From contig NZ_JAEACT010000004.1 in NCBI RefSeq assembly GCF_021432385.1, positions 1 through 64,000 on the forward strand: DNA of 64,000 nucleotides. The letters run 5' to 3'. This DNA comes from Clostridium hydrogenum (lineage in GTDB: Bacteria; Bacillota; Clostridia; Clostridiales; Clostridiaceae). Under the pieces are notes generated by a model. That model was not told where the DNA came from and did not search any database. It saw nothing but the letters and a program-made list of their open reading frames with translations. The translations under genes and the position numbers were made by a program. Below are positions 45,094 through 54,667 of this stretch, piece by piece (position 1 is the stretch's first letter; every line of letters begins with the position of its first letter).

Positions 45094-45855
45094 TTATATT
45101 TTTAGCAAGTCTTTAGCATTTTGAATAGTTTGTTCACTTACATTTATTGGTAAAATACTCTTTATATCTGCTATTTTCTCAATTACATATTCAATATATT
45201 CTGATCTATTTCTTTTTCCCCTATTTGGAACTGGCGCCATATAAGGACAATCCGTTTCAACTAAAATCCTATCTAATGGAACTTCACTTGCAACTTCTAC
45301 AGCTTTCTTTGCATTTTTAAAAGTTACAACACCTGTAAATCCAATATAGTATCCAAGCTTTAAACACTCTTTTGCAAATTCAACACTTCCAGAAAAACAG
45401 TGAACAACGCCCTTAACTTCTGGAAAACTTCTCATTATTTCCAAAGTGTCACCATGTGCATCTCTATCATGTATAACAACAGGTAGATTAAGTTCCTTTG
45501 CAAGCTCCATTTGTCTAATAAAAGCCTTCTTTTGCACTTCCCTTGGTGGATTTTCCTCATAATAATAATCAAGTCCTATTTCACCAATAGCCCTTACTTT
45601 ATTGTTTTTGCTTAATTCTTTTAATTCATTTATAACTTTTTCATCAACTTTATCTGCAAATTCAGGATGCAAACCAACTGCCGCATAAAAAAAGTCATAT
45701 TTTTCTGAGAGACGAACAGAGTTTCTTGCTCCTTGCAAAGATGCACCACAATTCAAAACTCCAATAATTCCGTTTTCTTTAAGCTCACTAATTACTTTTT
45801 CTCTATCTTCATCAAATTGTTCATCATCATAATGCGCGTGAGAATCAAATATCAT
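45094..45855 (-). CDS. tatD: TatD-family deoxyribonuclease/hydrolase
   Basis: 253 residues with all metal-binding motifs: DSHAHYDD at 4-11, GEIGLDYYY near 92, VIHDRDAHGD near 126, VHCFSGS near 151 and LVETDCPYMAP near 198. It is a metal-dependent nuclease of the amidohydrolase-like fold. It lies upstream of yabE in the order conserved from Bacillus. Confidence 0.96.
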   Translation of the reverse strand: MIFDSHAHYDDEQFDEDREKVISELKENGIIGVLNCGASLQGARNSVRLSEKYDFFYAAVGLHPEFADKVDEKVINELKELSKNNKVRAIGEIGLDYYYEENPPREVQKKAFIRQMELAKELNLPVVIHDRDAHGDTLEIMRSFPEVKGVVHCFSGSVEFAKECLKLGYYIGFTGVVTFKNAKKAVEVASEVPLDRILVETDCPYMAPVPNRGKRNRSEYIEYVIEKIADIKSILPINVSEQTIQNAKDLLKI

Positions 45856-45877
45856 CTTTATACCCCATCCCTTTATT

Positions 45878-46089
45878 CAGAGTACAGATGACAGAGTACA
45901 GAGTACAACGAATGATGATTTTTATCCGCAAGCGTAGAAAAATCTAAAAACTTATTTTTTATTGCTTACGCAGTCGCGTTATGCACGGTTATCAGCTAAG
46001 CTGATAACATTTAAGTTCAAGATTTACATAAGCAGCGCGAAAGGTAAATCATCCTTCACTGTACTCTGTACTCTGTACTTTGTACTCTG
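45878..46089. repeat. Family A repeat, copy 5
   Basis: The left end is CAGAGTACAGATGACAGAGT with three GAGTACA heptamers. The right end is AAATCATCCTTCACTGTACT with GTACTCT-GTACTCT-GTACTTT-GTACTCT. Internal hairpins are ATTGCTTACGCAGTCGCG and GGTTATCAGC/GCTGATAACA, shared with copies 1 and 8. It lies between tatD and the desulfoferrodoxin gene. Confidence 0.85.
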
Positions 46090-46108
46090 CTTTTCAAATT
46101 CTGGTTTA

Positions 46109-46483
46109 TTATTTTTTCCAAAGTCCATGCAAATTACAGTATTCTCTAGCATATAAAACTTCTTCATCAACTTTAAAAATTGCTTCTGGTTTTTCTCCAA
46201 CTTTTAAATATTTTCTATAAACCTTATCTTCAGTATGGATTTCTACCCATTCAATGTGATGCTCTGGTATCATAGGGTGTTCTACTTCTCCTATTTTCAC
46301 CAAAACGCCGTTTTCAATTTTTTCAATAACAGGGACATGTTTTTCAACAGCAGCCTCAACACTATTTTCTGAGACTAAGATCATAGGTTTTCCACAACAT
46401 ACAAGAGTTCCTCCTGCCTTGTGCACAACTTCAACAATATTTCCACAAATAGGACATTTGTAAATTTGTCTAACTTCTGTCAT
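46109..46483 (-). CDS. dfx: Desulfoferrodoxin (2Fe superoxide reductase)
   Basis: 124 residues. Center I iron is bound by C10, C13, C29 and C30 (KCPICG, LVCCGKP). Center II is bound by H49 (with E47 in EKHVP), H69, H75, C116 and H119 (YCNLHGLW). It reduces superoxide to peroxide in the cytosol of anaerobes. It is monocistronic between two family A repeats. Confidence 0.97.
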   Translation of the reverse strand: MTEVRQIYKCPICGNIVEVVHKAGGTLVCCGKPMILVSENSVEAAVEKHVPVIEKIENGVLVKIGEVEHPMIPEHHIEWVEIHTEDKVYRKYLKVGEKPEAIFKVDEEVLYAREYCNLHGLWKK

Positions 46484-46679
46484 ATAAAATCACTCCCAAA
46501 TATTTATTTGTAATAAATTATATCATTTTTGCATGAATTTTTCATCTAAAAACAAAATTCCCTAAAAATTTTTAGATTATTATTTTACATGCAAGAAATA
46601 ATAAAAATGAAGCTTTGATTTTATATAATATTTTACCCAAAAATCTATAAATAATTTTATCATGAAGGGAGTAATTTAA

Positions 46680-46871
46680 ATGAAAACCAAAGATAAGACT
46701 GCTTACGCACCCAATAAAAGAGATTACTTCGAGCAAAAACCAAAAGTAATAAAATCTTACTCCAAATATGATTGCACAAAGCTTCCAGACCCAGTAAGAG
46801 ATCCAATAGTTAGTAATAATATTTCAAGCATGGAATTTGACTACACTTACAACCGAGACGATGACCTTTAA
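46680..46871 (+). CDS. Small hydrophilic protein, function unknown
   Basis: 63 residues, ATG after AAGGGAG. It is rich in Lys, Asp and Tyr (YAPNKRDYFEQKPKVIKSYS; KLPDPVRDPIVSN), with one Cys and an acidic C-terminus NRDDDL. No membrane segment. It may be a spore-coat or spore-core small protein, but nothing in the sequence proves it. A family A repeat begins five bases after its stop. Confidence 0.6.
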   Translation: MKTKDKTAYAPNKRDYFEQKPKVIKSYSKYDCTKLPDPVRDPIVSNNISSMEFDYTYNRDDDL

Positions 46872-46875
46872 AAAA

Positions 46876-47080
46876 CAGAGTACAGAGTACAGATGACAGA
46901 GTACAATGAAGGTTGATTTTCCTCCTTACGTCAGAAAAATCTTAAAACTTAAGCATTATAAGCTACTCTCTGCACCACAAGTGGTGCAATTGAGCACTTA
47001 ATAAAAAAATAAGTTTTAAGATTTTCCGTAGCAAAGCGGAAGAAAATCCTCCTTCACTGTACTTTGTACTCCGTACTCTG
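46876..47080. repeat. Family A repeat, copy 6
   Basis: The left end CAGAGTACAGAGTACAGATG carries tandem 7-mers. The right end is AAATCCTCCTTCACTGTACT with GTACTTT-GTACTCC-GTACTCT. The inner layers ATCTTAAAACTTA / TAAGTTTTAAGATT pair. The centre differs from other copies and has a TGCACCACAAGTGGTGCA hairpin. It separates the convergent small gene and polyphosphate kinase gene. Confidence 0.85.
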
Positions 47081-47085
47081 TTTTT

Positions 47086-49185
47086 TCACATTTTTATTGG
47101 TTTAAATTCTTTTCTTTTACCGCTTTTTTTAACTTTTTTAACGAATTTTCTTGATTTTTCTTCAAATATTTTTTGACTACTAACTTTTAAATCTATTTTA
47201 GCTTCAACCCTTGAATATGTTCCATCCATATTTAATTTTCTAGCTTTTACATTATCATTTAAATATACATTTAACTGCTCTTTTATTCTTTCTTTTAACT
47301 TATCATCTTCAACTGGAAATAAAACTTCAACTCTTCTATCTAAATTTCTGTTCATTAAATCCGCACTAGATAAATAAATAGCTTCTTCCTCACCATCATT
47401 AAAGTAAAATACTCTGCTGTGTTCGAGAAATCTGCCAACTACGCTAATTACATTTATATTTTCGCTGACACCTTTCACTTGAGGTTTTAAGCAGCATATT
47501 CCTCTTACAATCAAATCTATCTTTACACCTGCTTCTGATGCATCATATAATCTTTCAATTATTTCTTTGTCAACTAAAGAATTTACTTTGGCAATGATAT
47601 GTGCTTTTTTGCCATTTTGTGCACTTTCAATTTGCTTTTTTATTAGTGCTACAAATTTTTTTCTTAAATTTACTGGTGCTATGTAAAGTTTATTTAATTC
47701 TCCTATTTGAGAAAAACCTGAAAGCATATTAAAAATAGCTGATACATCCGCCGCAATTAAATTATTAGATGTAAATAAGCCTAAATCGGTGTAAAAATTA
47801 GCTGTTACATCATTATAATTTCCAGTTGCCAAATGGACATATCTCTTAATCCCCTCTTTTTCATTTCTAACTATTAATAAAAGCTTTCCGTGAACCTTGA
47901 GTCCAAGAAGTCCATATATTACATGGCAACCTGCTTTTTCAAGCTTTTTAGCCCATACAATATTGTTCTCCTCATCAAATCTGGCCTTTAATTCTACAAG
48001 CACCGTAACCTGTTTTCCATTTTCAGCCGCTTCCATAAGTGCTTTTACTATTGGAGAATTACCACTTACCCTATACAAAGTTTGCTTAATAGCAAGAACT
48101 TTTGGATCTTTTGCCGCAATTTTAACTAATTCTACAACATGATCAAAGGATTGGTATGGATGAAACGCAAGCACATCTTGCTTTGATATAACTTCAAACA
48201 TATCCTTATCCTTTCCATAAAACTCAGGGATAGGTTGAGAATCAAATTTTTCATATTTTAAATCATCATAGCCCTTACTACCAGCTAATTTATTGAAAAA
48301 TGTTAAATCAATTGGTCCATCTATATAGTATATATCTGCATCATCTGCTTCCATTTCATCTTTTAGTATGTTTATCAGCTCAGCATTTATATCCTTTTCT
48401 ACTTCAATTCTAATAACTTCTCCCCATTTTCTCCTTTTTACAGATTGCTCTATAGTTTCAAGTAAATCCTCTGCACCCTCTTCATCTATGGAAAGATCTG
48501 CATTTCTCGTTATTCTGTATGAACTCATGCTTATAATTTTGTGGCCTTTAAATAAATCCTGTGCAAACATTTTTATTACATCCTCAAGTAAGATGCAATT
48601 CATCTGCTTTCCTTCAGATGGCATTTCAATGATTCTCCCTATTACTGAAGGAACTTGCACTGTTCCAAACATAGGCGCCTCATCCTTTCCCTCTATAAAT
48701 AAAGCAATGTTTAAGCTTTTATTAAGTATAAGGGGAAAGGGTCTACTGCTATCCATAACCATAGGCGTGAGAACTGGAAAGACAGTGTTATAGTAATACT
48801 TCGTAATGTATTCTCTTTGATTTGTATTTAATTCATCAGCTTTCATTATATGTATTCTTTGTTTTTTTAGTTCTTCCAAAAGCTTCATATAACATTTATA
48901 CTGGTCCTCTATCATTTTATGTACTCTTTGCCTTATTAACTCAAGCTGATATTGAGCAGTAAAACCTGCAATATCTGGCATAGTAAAACCTGCATTAACC
49001 TGCTCCACTATTGACGCTACTCTTATCATAAAAAATTCATCTAAATTTGAGCTCGCAATAGCACAAAATTTTAATCTTTCAAAAACAGGATTATTGTCAT
49101 CCACTGCCTCTTCTAAAACTCTATTATTAAATTCAAGCCAGCTTAACTCTCTATTTATAAAATTTTCACAATTCCATTTTCCCAT
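47086..49185 (-). CDS. ppk: Polyphosphate kinase 1
   Basis: 699 residues from the ATG after AAAGGTGA; an upstream TTG has no ribosome site. N-terminal FINRELSWLEFNNRVLEEA is the PPK1 start. The catalytic histidine lies in KVHGKLLLI, the second phosphate-binding His in EHSRVFYF, and YLSSADLMNRNLDRRVE follows. It makes polyphosphate from ATP at the membrane face. It is next to a Ppx/GppA gene on the same strand, the usual synthesis/degradation pairing. Confidence 0.96.
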   Translation of the reverse strand: MGKWNCENFINRELSWLEFNNRVLEEAVDDNNPVFERLKFCAIASSNLDEFFMIRVASIVEQVNAGFTMPDIAGFTAQYQLELIRQRVHKMIEDQYKCYMKLLEELKKQRIHIMKADELNTNQREYITKYYYNTVFPVLTPMVMDSSRPFPLILNKSLNIALFIEGKDEAPMFGTVQVPSVIGRIIEMPSEGKQMNCILLEDVIKMFAQDLFKGHKIISMSSYRITRNADLSIDEEGAEDLLETIEQSVKRRKWGEVIRIEVEKDINAELINILKDEMEADDADIYYIDGPIDLTFFNKLAGSKGYDDLKYEKFDSQPIPEFYGKDKDMFEVISKQDVLAFHPYQSFDHVVELVKIAAKDPKVLAIKQTLYRVSGNSPIVKALMEAAENGKQVTVLVELKARFDEENNIVWAKKLEKAGCHVIYGLLGLKVHGKLLLIVRNEKEGIKRYVHLATGNYNDVTANFYTDLGLFTSNNLIAADVSAIFNMLSGFSQIGELNKLYIAPVNLRKKFVALIKKQIESAQNGKKAHIIAKVNSLVDKEIIERLYDASEAGVKIDLIVRGICCLKPQVKGVSENINVISVVGRFLEHSRVFYFNDGEEEAIYLSSADLMNRNLDRRVEVLFPVEDDKLKERIKEQLNVYLNDNVKARKLNMDGTYSRVEAKIDLKVSSQKIFEEKSRKFVKKVKKSGKRKEFKPIKM

Positions 49186-49219
49186 AGTATCACCTTTTTC
49201 CTTATCTTTAGCCAATAAT

Positions 49220-50737
49220 TTATCTAATTATAGGTTTTGCTCCCATAACCTCTTCAAAAAAACTTGCATTTTTATTAAAACTCCATTTTTCAAGAGTACA
49301 ATCACTTTGCGAAAAAATATCAAAATATGCTTCACTTTCACAAAGTTCAATATTCAATTCCTTTATTTTACCCTTTTGAGATATATCTAAACTTTCTGCT
49401 AGCTTTAATATAGCCGATAATTTAGAAACTACTATTTTATCCTCATAACTCAAATTTACATAATTCCACTCATTAAAGGAAGGGATTAATTCTTCATGGT
49501 ACATAACTACATTTGCTAATATGGCTCTTTCCCTATCTGAAAAGCCTATTATTTGCTCATAATTAATAATGTCGTAGCTGTAAATGAAGTGTCTATTTAC
49601 ATTTACATAATTTCCCGCATCATGTAGCGTTGCTGCTACCTCTAAAAACAATCTTTCCCTATTACAAAGGGTATGAATTTCCAAAGTACTATCAAAAATT
49701 TTTAGTGCTAATTTTTTTATTCTTCTTGCATGTGCCATGTCTATTCCATATTTTTTTCCAATAACCCATACAGAATTTATTATGTCACCTTTAAAAGTAT
49801 TTTGCCCAATTTTTTTCAACTTCTTATGGGAAAGATCTATAAGCATACCATCTCTTAAACTTGAACCCAGGACATATATCCCCTTTGCCCTAGTTAACTT
49901 TAAAAACTGAGATAAAATAACCACATTAGGCAGAAGAACTTTAGCTTGACGAAGTGGAATTTCATATTTATCAGCTAAATTTCCAACTGTCATCTTTTTT
50001 ACTTCAGCATAAAAAGAGTTCATCCACGCCTTGTCAATAAAACAGCCTTCCTTATGCAGCTTAAGTATAAACTTTAATTCTCCACCTAAAACCACAAAAT
50101 TGTCTATTTTTAAATTTATTAGGTAGCTTTTCAAATTTATTATCTTACTATTTACGTATTCCTCTAAAACATTTCCAAAATCAAGGTTGTCCTTTTCTAT
50201 TTCTGAAAAGGTCTCCCCTATTCTTAAAGCACCCATATCAAGATAATTTGTAGCCTTAAGCTTTCCATTTTCAAAAATATAAAATTCAATTCCTCCAGAG
50301 CCTATATTTAAAACCGCAGTTCCACTATTAAATGCAGCATTTTCCTTACTTAATTTGCTTTTTATAGCTTTTAGCATAAAGAATCTTTCTTCAGCGTTAT
50401 TTATAATTTTAACCTTTAGCCCAGTTTTCATTCTTATTTGCTCTATTATGTATTCCTTATTCTCAGCATCACGAATCCCGCTTGTGCAAATGGCTAAATA
50501 GGACTTTACTCCATAATCATTCATAACATTAACAAAGCCCTTCAAAATATCACAAGTACTTCTTACAGATTCTGCCTTTATTCTTTTAAAATTAAAAGTA
50601 TCTCTACCTATACTAGTATTTTTCTGAAGATTATCAATTATATTTATATTTCCATTTGGGCTTATGCCCGCTATAGTCATTCTTATAAAATTTGCACCAA
50701 TATCTATCGCTGCAACATTTTCATTTGTCTCTTGCAT
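49220..50737 (-). CDS. Ppx/GppA-family phosphatase with HD domain, copy 1
   Basis: 505 residues. The ASKHA-fold phosphatase covers 1-300 (AAIDIGANFIRM, NAEERFF, LNIGSGGIEF). A C-terminal HD domain contains LEVAATLHDAGNY and VVMYHEEL. It degrades exopolyphosphate or pppGpp. It lies upstream of ppk with a 34-base gap. Several signature residues differ from the canonical set (GANFIRM for GSNSxRL, GSGGIEF for GGGSTE), so activity may be altered compared with the second copy. Confidence 0.9.
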   Translation of the reverse strand: MQETNENVAAIDIGANFIRMTIAGISPNGNINIIDNLQKNTSIGRDTFNFKRIKAESVRSTCDILKGFVNVMNDYGVKSYLAICTSGIRDAENKEYIIEQIRMKTGLKVKIINNAEERFFMLKAIKSKLSKENAAFNSGTAVLNIGSGGIEFYIFENGKLKATNYLDMGALRIGETFSEIEKDNLDFGNVLEEYVNSKIINLKSYLINLKIDNFVVLGGELKFILKLHKEGCFIDKAWMNSFYAEVKKMTVGNLADKYEIPLRQAKVLLPNVVILSQFLKLTRAKGIYVLGSSLRDGMLIDLSHKKLKKIGQNTFKGDIINSVWVIGKKYGIDMAHARRIKKLALKIFDSTLEIHTLCNRERLFLEVAATLHDAGNYVNVNRHFIYSYDIINYEQIIGFSDRERAILANVVMYHEELIPSFNEWNYVNLSYEDKIVVSKLSAILKLAESLDISQKGKIKELNIELCESEAYFDIFSQSDCTLEKWSFNKNASFFEEVMGAKPIIR

Positions 50738-50869
50738 AAAACAACTCCCTTTTTAATTGTAATTATATCATAAACACCTTATTTTTTGTGTTAAAAAAGC
50801 TTAATATAAATGCAAAATTAAAAATTTATGATATAATAATAAAAATATTTATTTAAAAGAGGTGATACT

Positions 50870-52369
50870 TTGAAAAACATTGGAGTAATAGATATTGGAT
50901 CAAATTCTGTACGACTTCTATTAGCAGAAATAACTGCTTATGATTCCTTTAAAATAATAACTGAATTAAAAGAATATGTACGTCTAGGTGAAGGCTTTGA
51001 TGATAATCAAAATTTAACTGAGGAAAAAATAAGCGATACTATACAAGTTTTAAATATGTATAAAAACTTTTGCAATAGCTTTGAGGGAACAGAAATTATT
51101 GCAACTGCTACTGAGGCCGTTAGAAAGGCAAAAAATCAAAGCTATTTTTTAGATAAAATTAAGTCTAGTACTGGAATAGAAATAAAGGTTTTATCTGGAG
51201 AAAAAGAAGCTTATTATGATTACTTTGCTTCAATAAATTCTTTAAATATTGTTGATGGACTTATAATGGATATAGGTGGTGCCAGCACAGAATTAATTTG
51301 GGTTGAGAACAGAAACTTAAAGGAGTGCATAAGCCTACCTTTTGGAGCCATTACTTTAACTAACAAATTTAATCTTCAAAATGCAATTACCCCTGACCAG
51401 GAAAAAGACTTAAAAAACTTTTTTGTACAAAGCTTTTCTGCTATACCTTGGCTTAAAGAGGTTAAAGCAAGTGCCCTAGTTGGTATAGGTGGAAGTATAA
51501 GAAACATAGCTAAAATCAGCAAAAAACGAAATAATTATCCTTTAGACTTAATTCACAATTATTCAATAGCTGCTGAAGAAGTTTCATCAATATATAATAA
51601 TGTAAGAACTAAATCAACGGAACAGAGAAAAAAGATAAAAGGTTTGTCAAAAGATAGAGCTGATATATTCTTAGGTGCTGTTTCAGCTGTAGATACATTA
51701 ATGGATATATGCAAAATAAAAAAACTTATAATAAGTAGAAATGGACTTCGTGAGGGAGTTCTCTTCAGCACCTTATACAAAGATAAAAAACTAGATGACC
51801 TTTTAAGTCATTCACTAAATAATATTTTAACCAATAATAGTGTAAATCTTAAACACAGCCTTCATATATATAAACTTACAAAATCTCTATTTATGCAATT
51901 AAAACCACTGCATAGACTTGATGATTACCTTATTAATGTAGTTAAAACCGCTGCTATACTTCACGATATAGGCAACAATATCTCCTATTATTATCATTAT
52001 AAACATTCTTCTTATGTTATCCTTAATTCTACTATTTATGGTATAACACCACAAGAATGTATAATGAGTGCTTTTGCTGCTTCATATCACAGAAGTGACA
52101 ATTTACCATCAAGCTTTGATAATTTTAAACCTTTATTAGATAAACTTGATATATATTCAATTAAAGTAGTTGGAATTTTAATTAGAATAGCTGAAAATTT
52201 AGATAAGGATCTTTCAGGTTCAATTGAAGATGTAAACTGCACAATAGAAGATGATTTAATTATAATAAAGGCAATTTCAAAACATCCCCAAGATTTTTTA
52301 ATAAAACAGGCACAGGGAGTTTCTGATTCCTTTAAAGAGCTTTTTGGTAAAAAACTTTATATTGTTTAA
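50870..52369 (+). CDS. Ppx/GppA-family phosphatase with HD domain, copy 2
   Basis: 499 residues starting at TTG after GAGGTGA. Canonical motifs are present: VIDIGSNSVRLLL, the catalytic Glu in LSGEKEAYYD, MDIGGASTEL. The HD domain carries AAILHDIGNN and SYHRSDNL. It is divergent from the first copy, 132 bases away. Presence of two Ppx homologs beside one ppk suggests that one hydrolyses polyphosphate and the other pppGpp; which is which is not settled by sequence. Confidence 0.93.
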   Translation: MKNIGVIDIGSNSVRLLLAEITAYDSFKIITELKEYVRLGEGFDDNQNLTEEKISDTIQVLNMYKNFCNSFEGTEIIATATEAVRKAKNQSYFLDKIKSSTGIEIKVLSGEKEAYYDYFASINSLNIVDGLIMDIGGASTELIWVENRNLKECISLPFGAITLTNKFNLQNAITPDQEKDLKNFFVQSFSAIPWLKEVKASALVGIGGSIRNIAKISKKRNNYPLDLIHNYSIAAEEVSSIYNNVRTKSTEQRKKIKGLSKDRADIFLGAVSAVDTLMDICKIKKLIISRNGLREGVLFSTLYKDKKLDDLLSHSLNNILTNNSVNLKHSLHIYKLTKSLFMQLKPLHRLDDYLINVVKTAAILHDIGNNISYYYHYKHSSYVILNSTIYGITPQECIMSAFAASYHRSDNLPSSFDNFKPLLDKLDIYSIKVVGILIRIAENLDKDLSGSIEDVNCTIEDDLIIIKAISKHPQDFLIKQAQGVSDSFKELFGKKLYIV

Positions 52370-52387
52370 TTGCATTAAACTACTGTA

Positions 52388-52581
52388 AATGCGAAATAAG
52401 TATATTGCAGGATGATTTAAATAAAATTGTATAAATCTTAGATAAAAAACTTTAAAAGCCTTAGATGCTTCAATTGTCTGAGCTTCTTTTGCGAGTTATT
52501 GAAGCTTCTTAGGGTTTTAAAGTTTTTCATCTTAGATTTATTAATTTTATTTAATATCCTGTAATATACTTATTTTGCATG
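52388..52581. repeat. Family C palindrome, copy 2
   Basis: The left arm from ATGCGAAATAAGTATATTGC pairs with the right arm ending GTAATATACTTATTTTGCAT. Inner arms are AAATAAAATT, TATAAATCTTAGAT with ATCTTAGATTTATTA, AAAACTTTAAAA and GCTTCAAT. The stem is nearly 90 bp per side around GTCTGAGCTTCTTTTGCGAG. The right arm includes the stop codon of the holin gene. It lies at a convergent junction, like copy 1 at 30793. Confidence 0.85.
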
Positions 52582-52995
52582 GCCTAAGTCATTTACTGCA
52601 TTTTTAATTGCTGCATCTATAAGCGCTTTCTTATTATCATCTACATCTATCTTTAATTCACTGAGAACATTTAATACTACTGTTTCTGCAGTTTTAGCTC
52701 TCTCGTCTTTTGTAATATCTCCCGCGTGATAAAGCTGTTCAGCATCCCCAACTGCTATTTTCGCCCACTTTTCTACTATTTCAAGTATATTTAATGCTGG
52801 GTTACTTGGCAAAACTGCTGTTGCCGCATCAATTAGCTTTCCTGCCGTATTTACAGCTGTTTGTGCATTATCTAAGGCTTTTCCAGCGTCCACTCCCTTT
52901 TTCTTTAAAAGTGGAAATATAAAAAGTAATGTTGCAAGAACACCTGCTGTAACTGCTAAAATAATTATTATTGTTATTAATTGTGCTGTTGTCAT
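52570..52995 (-). CDS. Phage holin, LLH family
   Basis: 141 residues. One N-terminal membrane segment (LITIIIILAVTAGVLATLLFIFPLL) precedes an amphipathic soluble part ending NAVNDLGHAK. This matches the LLH-type holins found next to endolysins. It is the last gene of the phage lysis module, after the GH25 lysozyme gene. Confidence 0.82.
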   Translation of the reverse strand: MTTAQLITIIIILAVTAGVLATLLFIFPLLKKKGVDAGKALDNAQTAVNTAGKLIDAATAVLPSNPALNILEIVEKWAKIAVGDAEQLYHAGDITKDERAKTAETVVLNVLSELKIDVDDNKKALIDAAIKNAVNDLGHAK

Positions 52996-53016
52996 TTAAT
53001 ACCCCTCCTATTTTAT

Positions 53017-53171
53017 TCAATTCACAATGCACAGTTCACAATTCACAATGAAGGTTGATTTTTATCCGCTCGCGGATAAAAATCTTAAAATAATAAGTTG
53101 TAAGATTTTCTGTAGCAAAGCGGAAGAAAATCCTCCTTCACTGTGAATTGTGCATCGTGAATTGTGAATTG
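53017..53171. repeat. Family A repeat, copy 7 (TTCACAA heptamer type)
   Basis: The core is the same as other copies (GAAGGTTGATTTTTATCCGC; GTAAGATTTTCTGTAGCAAA; GAAAATCCTCCTTCACTGT), but the end heptamers are of another type: CAGTTCA-CAATTCA-CAAT on the left and GTGAATTGTGCATCGTGAAT on the right. This 155-bp copy has the shortest centre. It lies inside the lysis module, between the lysozyme and holin genes. Confidence 0.85.
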
Positions 53172-53206
53172 ATTACCTATTATATTAATGAAGAAACTCT
53201 TTAAAT

Positions 53207-54208
53207 TTAATATTTAAACATGCATCTCCAGGTTTCTTTTCCGACTATACCATCTACTGCAAGTTTTTCACCATGTGCCTTATTAACACCGCTTTGAAAA
53301 TTTTTAACTGCTTCAGCGGTTCCATTTCCAAATATTCCATCAATAGAAGCTCCAACTCTCCACTGTATCCACCTTGTGGCATATTCATACTTTGGATAAT
53401 TAATGCCTACTACTGGATAACTCCTTATTTGGCTTATAGCTGCAAGGGTTTTAGGTCCTGCAATACCATCTTGCGTAAGTCCCATGATGCCTTGAAATTT
53501 TTTAACTGCCGCCACCGTCTTAGGTCCATTAATTCCATCTACAACTAAAGCCGCATTTATTAGTGAATTTAATTGATTTTGAAGTTCTTTCACAGAATTT
53601 GAAGCAACTGCTGTTGAAGTAGTTACAGTAGCGCCTCCTTTATTAGACACCCTGTAAAAGTCATCTCCACTTTGATTTAAATCTACTTGTCCGCTTACAC
53701 CACTTACTCTGCCACTTTCAGAATACTGCCATATAGCATACCTTCCCCAAATAGGAACCTTCGGACTTGAAACTCCATAGTTTGCTATCCACAGCGGATA
53801 CTTTGTAATAGAAGAATTCAAATAGCTATTGATATAATTAGGATTACAATAAATAACTGCTGGTGCTATTGTTGCTGCAATATTCAAAAATGCCAAACAT
53901 GCTTCTGTCATGTCTCCTGCTGCTTCTTGCTGTTCAAAATCCAAACAAACAAAGTCAACATTTGATGGACAATTCTGCTTAAAGAAATTAGCCTCGTTTA
54001 TAGCTTTATCTTTAGTTCTAAATCTTGCAAAATGATATGCACCTGCAATTAAACCTGCTTTTTTCGTATTTGCTACATTTGTGCTGCCATATCTATCAAC
54101 AAAGGTTGTTCCTTCTGTAATCTTGGAAATTACGAAGCCATAGCCTGAATTTTTTACGCTGTTTATATCTACACTTCCATTTAAATTACTTATATCTATT
54201 CCCTTCAT
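53207..54208 (-). CDS. Endolysin: GH25 lysozyme with two peptidoglycan-binding domains
   Basis: 333 residues from the ATG after AGGAGG. GH25 covers about 1-190, with KGIDISNLNG at the N-terminus, the catalytic pair in VCLDFEQQ and IWQYSESG. Two PG_binding_1 domains follow: VDGINGPKTVAAVKKFQ / DGIAGPKTLAAI and IDGIFGNGTAEAVKNFQ / VDGIVGKETWRCM. No signal peptide, so it needs the holin. It cuts peptidoglycan glycan strands for phage or tailocin release. Confidence 0.94.
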   Translation of the reverse strand: MKGIDISNLNGSVDINSVKNSGYGFVISKITEGTTFVDRYGSTNVANTKKAGLIAGAYHFARFRTKDKAINEANFFKQNCPSNVDFVCLDFEQQEAAGDMTEACLAFLNIAATIAPAVIYCNPNYINSYLNSSITKYPLWIANYGVSSPKVPIWGRYAIWQYSESGRVSGVSGQVDLNQSGDDFYRVSNKGGATVTTSTAVASNSVKELQNQLNSLINAALVVDGINGPKTVAAVKKFQGIMGLTQDGIAGPKTLAAISQIRSYPVVGINYPKYEYATRWIQWRVGASIDGIFGNGTAEAVKNFQSGVNKAHGEKLAVDGIVGKETWRCMFKY

Positions 54209-54231
54209 TAAAAGCACCTCCTAAAATTATT

Positions 54232-54579
54232 TTATTTATTGGGACACTTATATGTTCTATCATCTATTAAAGAAATTCTCCTTTGATTTTCTACAGCTAT
54301 TTCAAGTATTGTATCAAGCTTACTTAAAGTTTCCTTTTGATCCTTATCATTACATAGTAAAACCTTATTAAGCTGTTTTGTATTTTCTGAATAACTTGTA
54401 ATTAAACCATCAATTTTATCACAAAGCTTGTCTATCCTATTATTCTGCTGACTGCTTTCTGAAGTACTCACCCTTGTAGAAAATTTGAACAAAAGAATAA
54501 CAAAAACCAATAAAATAAACAAAGTAGCTCCTGCTATTCCGAGTTGTAAATATAAATTTGCCGCAGTTTCATTTATCAT
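54232..54579 (-). CDS. Small phage membrane protein (UviB/BhlA holin-like)
   Basis: 115 residues. One N-terminal membrane segment (LGIAGATLFILLVFVILLFKF) precedes a helical, charged tail with QQNNRIDKLCDKIDGLITSY. The layout recalls UviB/BhlA and XhlA-type lysis accessory proteins. It is encoded 23 bases before the endolysin gene, so a lysis role is likely; sequence similarity is weak. Confidence 0.6.
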   Translation of the reverse strand: MINETAANLYLQLGIAGATLFILLVFVILLFKFSTRVSTSESSQQNNRIDKLCDKIDGLITSYSENTKQLNKVLLCNDKDQKETLSKLDTILEIAVENQRRISLIDDRTYKCPNK

Positions 54580-54667
54580 AAAACATCCCCTTTCTTATTT
54601 TGTTGTTTTTAGAAATATTGATAACTTTAAAAAGAAAATTTTGTGGTTAATGTAAACCCTAAAAAAG

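Noticed and set aside
49186-49215. TTG start for polyphosphate kinase
   Set aside because: No Shine-Dalgarno precedes it, and the ATG at 49185 follows AAAGGTGA and matches the family N-terminus.
53207-54208. Host autolysin
   Set aside because: It lacks a signal peptide and sits between holin-type genes at the end of a tail module, so a phage endolysin is the better reading.
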